Of a stretch of DNA of 64,000 nucleotides, positions 56,240 through 64,000 are shown piece by piece (position 1 is the stretch's first letter; every line of letters starts with the position of its first letter). Origin of the DNA: Monocercomonoides exilis (taxonomy: Eukaryota > Preaxostyla > Oxymonadida > Polymastigidae); the NCBI GenBank assembly GCA_001643675.2, contig LSRY02000020.1, forward strand, positions 563,001 to 627,000, given 5' to 3'. Made by a program: the position numbers and the translations under genes. Below the pieces are notes generated by a model. That model was given only the letters and a program-made list of their open reading frames with translations. It was not told the DNA's origin and ran no database searches.

Positions 56240-56653
56240 TTTAACATGATACAACTTTTATTTTGTTTTTATTTTGAACATTTCTATTACCACAATGCTT
56301 AGAACTTCAAGGCCTGGAGATCCGACATTTAGATACACGCCTCGCATGCCTAAGCCTTCGGCATTTAATTTTTCAATCCGACCAGAAAGCGACATAGATA
56401 TAGAAATTCCAACAAGAAAGGTTTTTCTTTAATATTTCATCGAATATTGAAAAGATTATTTTGCTTTCTATTGAAAAATAAATTCAATACATGCTTCATC
56501 CAAATTTTTAAGGGAGGAAAAAGTACAAGCTCAACACTTTTAAGCAAAGTTACCAACAAGAAAGGACCAAAGAAGCTCACTCACATTGGAAATACCATCA
56601 AAATCCCACGCGCCACTCCGCTTTCGATTGAAGGGCATGGAATGCTCTCCTGA
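54886..56653 (+). CDS. IWS1: Transcription factor IWS1/Spn1
   Basis: Partner of Spt6 that travels with RNA polymerase II during elongation. Six exons (54886-55368, 55429-55797, 55868-55953, 56090-56152, 56303-56420 and 56513-56653) join in phase for 419 residues. Residues 1-160 are acidic and disordered, as in other IWS1 proteins. About 165-300 is the conserved helical TFIIS N-terminal-type domain (ALNRMKLLPRLADITSIQKY, GILQALDGMIVDKELL, TQIGISVRTLANYPRETAEN, then RIWKRWARSAFGLF). The C-terminus retains the family landmarks SRPGDPTFRYTPRMPKP and the closing PLSIEGHGMLS. The RPGDP landmark appears only after splicing out 56153-56302, an intron that carries a CTTT microsatellite. It converges with the lectin gene downstream. 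Confidence 0.9.
56207..56241. repeat. CTTT microsatellite in IWS1 intron
   Basis: About nine tandem CTTT units lie within the fourth IWS1 intron, where they may act as an extended polypyrimidine tract before the TTAG acceptor. Confidence 0.85.
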
Positions 56654-56969
56654 TTATGTTATATGTTCATATTGTTTTGTAAGTGGATTCACTTCTCAAC
56701 CACTTTGTATTTTTTGTTTAAATTTCTTTCTTTCTTTTTCACATTTCAACAGAATCAATTCAAATGATCTCTCTTTCACTCTTTTGTGAAAGAGAGGAAA
56801 AAAAAATGTATACCCAAAATATTTTCACGCAACTCTCGATTATTCGTCATTAGAACAAGTGAACAAATAAAAGCAGTAAGCACTACAATTCTCTGTTAAC
56901 CAGCATGAATAAATGTTTACTACAAGACAACACACTTCAAAACTAAAACAACAGAAAAGAGATATAATT
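56654..56969. other. Convergent intergenic region
   Basis: The 3' ends of IWS1 (+) and the lectin gene (-) face each other here. No gene seen. Confidence 0.5.
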
Positions 56970-59338
56970 TCACCTGCTTAGCGAGCGAATGTGCTTATCC
57001 CTCTTCCTTGTATGAGCCAGAAGATAAACTGCCACAAGCACCTCGCAGCTTATGATGGTATAGAAAAGATTGCGCCCCAACTTCGATTTTTTCCCATCGC
57101 CTTCAGTGGCAGCAAGCAAACTGTTCAAAGACTTCTGAAGCTCTGCATTCTTTTCTTCCGTATCCTTTATAGCTTTGCTCATTTCATCCTCCACTGCGCT
57201 GTTGAGAATCTTCATCTGTGAGTCCATCGACTTTCTCAATGACCCTCTTGTACCATCCAAAATGGCATCAACTGCAGTTTTAATCTCCTTATTTTTGGCT
57301 TCAACTGAGCTGACGCACAACTTTGTAACTTTTTCCTCAAAAGCTTTGTAAGAAACAACTTTGTCTTTACTTTGAGCTGTCGTGTTTGGCGCAAACGTGT
57401 TCGATGCAATAAACGAAGTAAGAGACGATGAAACTGCAGAGGAAATAGACGACTTCAGCTTAGCCGTGAGCTCTGCTTCCAGCGCTTTCTTCTTCTCCTC
57501 GATCGTCTTCTTCAACATTTCAGCATTCTGAATGAACTGTGCTCTTGTCATCGCCACATTTGCTGTCTGTTGAGACTGAGGATTTTGAGACGATTGCGGC
57601 GCTTGCTGCACCATTCTCTGAAGCAGCCTTTCTTTGTCAGCAATTGCACTCTCCAATGCATCTATCTTTTTCTGGAGAGCTGCAATTGAGCTGGCAGCAT
57701 CATTCAGCGCTTTGTCGGAGGCTTCTGGCTTGGCGGGCTGAGTCTGAGGCGTCTGAGGTTGAGCTTGCTGTGGAGTGGGGGAAGATGGAGTTGATGTGGA
57801 TTGTTGTTGAGGATTCTTCAATTCTTCTACTTGAGGACTTTGCGGTGCTTGTGAAGGTTGTGAGGGTTGTGTAGGTTGTGTAGGTTGGGAAGGTTGAGGA
57901 TTTTGAGGTGTTTGGTCAGGCTTATTCGTTTGCGGCTGGGCAGAAGCCGGTGCAGCATCTGCTTGCGGTTGCTGCTGTGGTGGTTGTTGTGGTGGCTGAG
58001 TCTGCTGAGGAGCTTCTTCATGAGGCGCAGCTGCTGGTTGAGATGAGTTTTGTTGTGAGCTTTGCCCCTTTGTGATTGATAATAAAAGAAGAGAAATAGA
58101 CAAATGAACATAATTCAGTTAAAAAAATGAATTTGTGAGTAATAATTTCTGTACAATGAGATCAAGTCAACAAACCAATGAAGAGCGTATGGGGGTATTC
58201 CAGTTGAGCAGAGGAAAGCCTCTGAGCTTGCTTTCTTTGGGATTTTCTGCAGACAGATCATCAGCTTTTGTTGGCACAGCATCTGTTCTTTTGGGGATGT
58301 GATGGATCACTTCAGTCACATAAGCTTGGTTGATCTCATGGACATCAGTAACATCTCCCGTTGCTGCTGTGAAGCCAAAGTGATACCCTGTTGGGAGCTC
58401 AATTTCATGCACAATCATGACAGTTTGAAAGGCTGTTGACTTCAGTTGGATTAGAGGATTAACGACTCCCAATTGTTCTGAAATATTATCTCCAACACCT
58501 TGTTCCCAATCTGAAGGAATCTTCACTCCTGATCCTCGCATCCCATTGTCTATTTGGACCATCAGAGTTTTGTTTTCGTACACAACTCTGGCACGTGCTG
58601 CTGTACCTGGATTTCTGAACTGGCATTGGCCTCCTCCAAGCAGTTGAGTAATTCCATCATTGTCATGATCATATGAAAGAGTTCCGTCATTTACGATAGC
58701 CTAAAGAAGTTTTATGAAAACTGAGATTAAAAATATTGAAACATACCAATATATACGGATTATTTCTTTATTTTCAAAATTTTAATTACAATGCAAAGAA
58801 AAATTGAAAAGAATCAAAAGAAGCCTATAAAAAAATACCCTCTGTGATCGTTATCATATGTATCAAATATAACGCTGAGTCCCTTCCATTTATCCTGTGA
58901 ACCATATACGCTTCCTGGGCTATTTGGCTTTTCAACATACCAGAATGCCATTCCGTCTGAAAACATTTGGTAAAATGTCAAAAACTTTCTGAAATACTTA
59001 ATTAATAATATGCAAACCGCCTCCGCTGCGACTTCCTTGACCAATCTGAATTAAAAAGAATTGATAAAAAATGAGAAAAAAAGAAAACATACAAAGAACT
59101 CAAAGTTCATTTCCCAATTCTGAAGATTATTTGGTATATTATGCCAAACACTTCCATATTTCCCTTTATCAAGCGGTGTAAGTCTGATATTTTTCTCTGA
59201 AATTGTTGCTGAACCACCAATTATCCAATCATCTGTTCCATCATCCAGATTTTGAAGATATGGAGGCTTTAATTGGGGATGTGGTTGAGTGAAACAATGA
59301 ACACAAAATAGACCAACGAAAAATGAAAAAAGTAGCAT
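56970..59338 (-). CDS. ERGIC-53/LMAN1-like L-type cargo lectin
   Basis: Type I membrane lectin that would bind high-mannose glycoproteins and carry them from ER to Golgi. Six exons (59338-59093, 59045-59018, 58956-58839, 58765-58747, 58700-58176 and 58067-56970) join in phase for 677 residues. A signal peptide (MLLFSFFVGLFCVHCF) precedes the L-type lectin domain: DWIIGGSATISEKNIRLTP, SRSGGDGMAFWYVE, VIFDTYDND, then NNPYILAIVNDGTLSYDHDN and YHFGFTAATG. Exon 4 is a 19-nt microexon supplying most of GNNPYIL. After the lectin domain come a Gln/Pro-rich stalk (about 312-440) and a helical coiled-coil region. A transmembrane helix (about 646-664) and a 13-residue basic tail (TRKRDKHIRSLSR) complete the protein. 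The tail lacks the terminal FF or KKxx sorting signals of animal ERGIC-53. Confidence 0.88.
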
Positions 59339-59560
59339 TGGATAATTGTTTTCAAATAAATTGGTTTGATCTACCCCATGATTCTTGAAATAAATTTCTT
59401 CATCAAAAATTTGAGTTGAAATAAACAAAATTTTATTGTCATTTCAAAATTGTGAATTATTATAAAATGACGAACTATATTTAAAAACAACAAATTGAAT
59501 TAACCAAAAGAATACTTATCTTTTTTAAAAATACATAAAAATGAAATAAACAAAAATAAA

Positions 59561-62500
59561 TTATATAAAGAAAACTCTCAAACGTGAAAGTGGAAAATCT
59601 GTTGGAATAACGAACGAAGTTAAAGACATAAATGACCATCCAACAAATGTGAGAGAAGAGAGAGCAGCGTGTGTTGACAGAGCAGCAGCGAATGGAACAG
59701 TTTGACGTTTGCAGTCAACAGGAAGAATGGAACGCTTTAATGGATAGTTTTTATTAACAAGAATGAATGAAGAAAGAGAAGGTAGCAAAAACGCAATCGC
59801 GCTCAAATGTGGGAGAAGAGGCAAAGCTTCAAACGAAGCAATGGCTGCTTCAGAATCGCAATGTGAGGAGGAGGAGGATGAAGAAGAAGAAGAAGAAGAA
59901 GAAGATGATGATGATGCTCTGTACTCATTTGGATTAATAAGCAAAGTAAGACTTGTAATCGAAGGAAGCATTTGAGATAAAACAGAAGAAGAAGAAGACG
60001 ATGAATGAATATGACTGGCAAAAAGGGTGTCGAAAAGTGATAAGTCAAGAGACAGATGAGTTAAATGAGGGAAAGATGGAGCTGAAGGCAAATCAGCATG
60101 CTCATTTAAAGGAGAAGAAGAGAAATTCATTAAACCACCAGAAATATGAAGTTTTTCAACAGTTTTTGGGATGGAATCAACTAAAGAAGAGAGCAAATTT
60201 CGCATTTTGGCCTCGTCTGGCTGTTCTGATAGAGGATCAGGCTTCAAAGTGAGTGCCAGCTCGCTCAGAGACTGAAGAGAAGACAAGAATGTGACAAGCC
60301 CATTCAAACAGTCAGAATCACTGCTAATAAATACATCGGTGCGCAAACACTGGAGATGAGTGGTTGGTAGTGCCAAAGAAGATTCAGAAGAAGATTCAGA
60401 AGAAGAACTCCAGAAGTATCGACAGTCAAGCCCTGATATATCCAAATGTGACAGAGAAGGATAAGCTGCAAGCATCCGACGAAGCTCACGCTGAATGTGC
60501 TGCTGCTGCCCTTCTTCTCTGTTTTTCCTCAGCCACCCCGCAAACGAGCGATGGAGGCTCAAAAAGCGAATCTCAGGAAACTTCTCATTAAGACACACAG
60601 CATAATCTTCTATCTTTGTTTCATTGTTCCCTTCAAACAATGCACAATTCGACACGTCCAGATAAGTCAATCTCATTGAAGTTGGCTTTGGCATATCCTC
60701 ATTTGCTGAATCAGCACGTTTTGCTTTGTCCACCCACAGCCACTCATTCCCATGGACATTCGGACAGTTTCTGAGAATAAGCGAATTGAGCGAGCATTTC
60801 TTGGCATTAGCAGCAACAGCAGTAGCAGCAGCTAAAGAACAAGAAGAATTCTGCTCTTTCATTTCTGACGGACTCATCACTCCAAGCAGACTGCAAACGC
60901 CTTCATCGTCAATCCCATCGCAATTGGCACACTCAAAGCACAAAAGCGAGGGCAGTGTGTATGCAATGAATGTCAGCATCTCATTGTTGAGTGACTGAGA
61001 CAAGGGAGGGTACACAAACACCGCCTCGCCATTTGAACCAGAGCTGCTCAATGTGCTTCGCTTGAGCGGGTAGCAAAGCGACAGCCGCGTCAGCTGCGCC
61101 GGCAAGAACGAGGACAGCAGGAACGACAAAGAAGGAGGAGGGATCACGCTGACAGCGTTGAAGGCAAGAGAAGAGAGCCGGGGAAGGTATTGTGGCACAG
61201 GGCTTGTGCGTGGCTCTGGAGGGTGGAACATGTGGCTCGGCAGGCCATCCAGAGACGACTCCTTCACACGCGCCTCAGCAAACACAATCTTCTTCGCCAC
61301 AAATCCTCCATCTGCTTCACATTTTTCACTCTCATTTGAACTGGCTGCGCTGCTTTCGCTAGACGAGTCGTCGGCTTCGTGCTCTTTCTCCACAAGTGGC
61401 TCGTAGTCATCGTCAGCTGCACTTGTTGAAGATGAAGCTGAATCCAATGCATGTGCAATGGCTTCTTTCACTCTGTCTTTCTGCTTCTCCTCTTCATCAT
61501 CACCCACCCCATCGCATTCCATTCCTTGAAACGACGCAAAATCACACGGCATCAACACATCATCTTCGCCAAACAAATCATCTTCCTCATTTTCATCGCT
61601 TTCCTCTTCTTTTTCCTCCTTTTCTCCTTCTTCTTTTACCTCATTCATCCCAAGTTTCTGCTTCTTCTCTCTCCACCCCTCATAAGAAACACATCTAACA
61701 GCCTCATCAAAGCCACACGCAGCGCCCACAAACAACGGAAACACCGATGCCGGCAGCAAATACCTCTCATGTTTCACTGCCTCTTCACTCTGCTGTGTGG
61801 GGCTGTCTGCCTCGTCCCACAGCACCGCATTCTCCGCCGTCTGTGCAGAAAACGCGATGTCTGAGAGAGACTCGCGCTGGGCATCGAACAGAGTGGAGAG
61901 GAGGGAGCTGTCGGGAGAGAAAGGATAGGCAGGGAGAGCGATGGAGCGGAGGGTGTTGTGCGGGAGAATGGCGAAGGAGAAGAGAAGAGTCAGCATGGAG
62001 TCCACTTCTTCTTCCACTGGTGTGGCTTCGGGGAGTGGGGAATGAGGTGATGGGCGGAGAGGGAAGAATAAACGGGGAAGTAGAAGACTAAGAAAACAAT
62101 TAGAAATATCCAAAATGGAACAGAAATAAATGAAAAGGAACAAAATGAGTATAATTTACGAAAGAATGATAGCAAACTTAACAATATTCGGGCAAAGCTT
62201 CATCGTCGAAATGAGCGAAGATTCGTCAAATCCCTTCATAGCATCTGTGAACAAGCTCTGCTGAACAGGGCACGCCTTCGAGTCAGACTGCTCTGGCACT
62301 TCAGAACAGGACTCGTCAACTGCAGACGGTGCAACCGCAACACGAGACTTCAAAAAGGACTGGATGTCGAAGGTGTTCCACTCGATGATGTGGGAATTAG
62401 AGGAAGAGGAAGAGGACGAGGACGAAGAGGAAGATGATGATGAAGAATCATTCAGAACCGTCACCTCAACACCAGCCTTCTGATCTCCGCCTGCTTTGAA

Positions 62501-62926
62501 CTGCTGAGTGGACTGGGTAGTCATCCCCATCGCCGTTGCCATCGCTGTCGTCATCATCATCCTCATTCTCCACTCTCTCCTCACTCCACTCAGTGCGATG
62601 AGGTCTCTGTGCAATGTGTGCGTGGTGCTGCTGAGCGAAGTGCGGGAGACGCCCCGGCAGTTCTGAGGGGACAGGCCAGACGAGAGGAAGGAGACGATGC
62701 GGTGGAAGATGGCTGGGTTGGAGAAGGCAGAGGAGATGGAAGATGATGAGGATGGAATTGATAAAGGTGAGGAGGAAGAAGAAGAAGAAGCAGAGGGAGA
62801 AGAAGAAGAAGCCGAATTATCGGAAAGATGAGACAACTGTGAAGCGCGAGAAGACAGAGATGAATAAAGTGTGGTTCTAAATGGATCGAACTGAGCAAGC
62901 TGATGCATCGACCGATCAAAATCCAT
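59561..62926 (-). CDS. F-box/leucine-rich-repeat-like protein
   Basis: Two exons, with the first ending at 62178 and the second 62087-59561. The intron is GTTTGC...TTCTTAG and splices in phase to read CPNIVNLLLP. From ATG 62926 the product is 1,091 residues. The open frame extends upstream to 63043 without an ATG, so a further small first exon is possible. An F-box-like helix pair (NPAIFHRIVSFL...NCRGVSR) lies in exon 1 among Ser-runs. The rest has irregular leucine-rich repeats (LRLTYLDVSNCALF, LSHLDISGLDC, LTHLSLDLSLF) separated by acidic and poly-Ser insertions. F-box/LRR proteins are substrate receptors of SCF ubiquitin ligases; that role is inferred. Very long Ser-runs near 62400 and 59890 are encoded by mixed TCT/TCA/TCC codons. 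Confidence 0.6.
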
Positions 62927-63147
62927 AGAACTGCCAGAATCAAACAGGCCTTTGTCCAAATTGTGTGTCTGGAAAGAAGGAACAAATGTTTCCGCTATTT
63001 GAGACGCACCGCTGTCGATTGCAGGAGAAAAGAGAGCAAGCAATAGAAGTGGCCCTGCACACGTTTTGTTGTTTCATAAAAATAGGTGTTCATTTTTTTT
63101 CCGAAGAAATATTTCAAATATAAAAATTTAATGTCAAATAGAAATAA

Positions 63148-63953
63148 TTAAAAACGAACAATTAAAAAAAGGTAAATACATTTTCGTTCACTCATATCCA
63201 ATCTGCACCAATCCAAAATATCGTTGCACAATCTTCGCAAGTGCACCAAAAATGACGAAGAGCCAAATGAAGCAAGAAAAAGCGCAAAACGCCACAGAGA
63301 TTCTGAAGAAGGCAGTAACCTTGCCATTCTTGATACAAATGCAAATTCTGTTTTATCAATAACAAAGTAATAATCAATTTTGAAATTTCAAAAGGCGATC
63401 TTTTTAGCAAACCAGAAAGAAGTTCGATCGTAAGCTGTTCAACAGATATGTTTTTCCAGTGTTGTGCTAAAAGAACAGAACGGTAGTGCAAAGCACTGTA
63501 GTTTCCAGGATCTTTTTGACGAAACTCTTCAGTAAAATTCATCTCATCTTCGAATGAAGCTTTTGTGAGAAGACTTAACCATTTTCGATGATTCCAACAA
63601 TGAAAATTTCTTCCATCCAAATCCAACAGCATGGAGCAAAGATGGTATTCCTTTTTCATTATTCTTTGAATGATTTGTGTTGTTGTTTCATCTGAATACG
63701 AAAGAAGGTCTTGCAACAGAAATCGACGATACTCCCAATGACAATATATTTTTGGATTTCTTGTGATTGCCTTAAGAGTAAAATCCAATTCTCCTTGAAT
63801 TTTTGTTGTAATTTCAAGATTTGAAAGACCTTCTTTCAATGTGATAAAAGATTCTCTGCGAAGATTCCAAGCTGTAACACAATCAGAAGCTATTTGAAGT
63901 ATTTCAGCGGTTTCTTTCATCGATTCTTCTGCTGAAAGCTCATTGTTACGCCT
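63148..63953 (-). CDS. Rab geranylgeranyltransferase alpha subunit, 5' end missing
   Basis: Alpha subunit of the enzyme that adds geranylgeranyl groups to the C-terminal cysteines of Rab GTPases. The visible part begins at an exon start after a TTTTTAG acceptor (63953) and the 5' exon lies beyond the right edge. Protein prenyltransferase alpha repeats are clear: SDCVTAWNLRRE, NPKIYCHWEYRRFLL, DGRNFHCWNHRKWL and DPGNYSALHYRS. An intron with a GTTTGC donor (63412-63348) joins ELLS to EFAFVSRMARLLPSSESLW, with the stop at 63150-63148. Without that splice the frame runs to 63192 with an unrelated hydrophobic tail, so the spliced form is preferred. No C-terminal LRR domain follows. The protein farnesyltransferase alpha subunit is the main alternative. 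Confidence 0.78.
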
Positions 63954-64000
63954 CTAAAAAGAGGAATTCATAAAAAAGAAAAAATTATTTTCTACAACAC

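Noticed and set aside
1-64000. tRNA, rRNA genes, CRISPR arrays or bacterial-type operons
   Set aside because: I saw none by eye; the gene structure is eukaryotic. A tRNAscan-type search was not possible here.

Overview
This is nuclear DNA of a microbial eukaryote. Genes are AT-rich and interrupted by short introns (mostly about 45-110 nt), whose donors are very often GTTTG and whose acceptors are TAG, CAG or AAG. The code is standard: TAA, TAG and TGA all end intact genes. The protein set is eukaryotic: casein kinase 1, exocyst Sec10, an RBBP4/MSI1-type histone chaperone, IWS1/Spn1, an ERGIC-53-like lectin and Rab geranylgeranyltransferase alpha. A giant surface beta-helix protein with a cytoplasmic kinase-like tail, plus its decayed paralogue, are types I associate with anaerobic Preaxostyla flagellates (oxymonads such as Blattamonas). 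That placement is inference from remembered families, not from a search.

Layout. Bases 1-18,000 are an accessory region of mobile elements and dead genes. It holds a decayed gene at the left edge, an inactivated Merlin/ISXO2-type transposase (1508-2582) and a hAT transposon with exact 8-bp target duplications (2699-8984). The hAT transposase can be read as an uninterrupted four-exon gene. A small nucleoplasmin-like gene follows (9577-10225). Two TA-flanked inverted-repeat elements come next (10624-13613 and 13866-17976), and the second encloses a wrecked copy of the giant surface receptor.

Bases 18,000-38,200 are gene-dense, all on the + strand: casein kinase 1 with a long Ser/Pro tail, Sec10, an RBBP4-like WD40 protein, and a 3,361-residue multipass protein that resembles pecanex. 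A near-perfect 1.06-kb foldback element and a small inverted-repeat element follow, then a gene joining an F-box to a multipass membrane region (40387-41909). A doubtful lysine-rich gene on the - strand (42698-43352) precedes the 2,719-residue beta-helix receptor (44586-52745).

After a gap with a Tc1/mariner-like MITE, the right end carries IWS1 (+), then an ERGIC-53-like lectin, an F-box/LRR-like protein and Rab GGTase alpha, all on the - strand. Rab GGTase alpha runs off the right edge.

Functional themes are secretory traffic (Sec10 tethering, cargo lectin, Rab prenylation), chromatin and transcription (RBBP4, IWS1, nucleoplasmin-like), signalling and ubiquitin adaptors (CK1, two F-box proteins), and cell-surface proteins. 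Eukaryotic neighbours need not be co-regulated, and no operons are implied.
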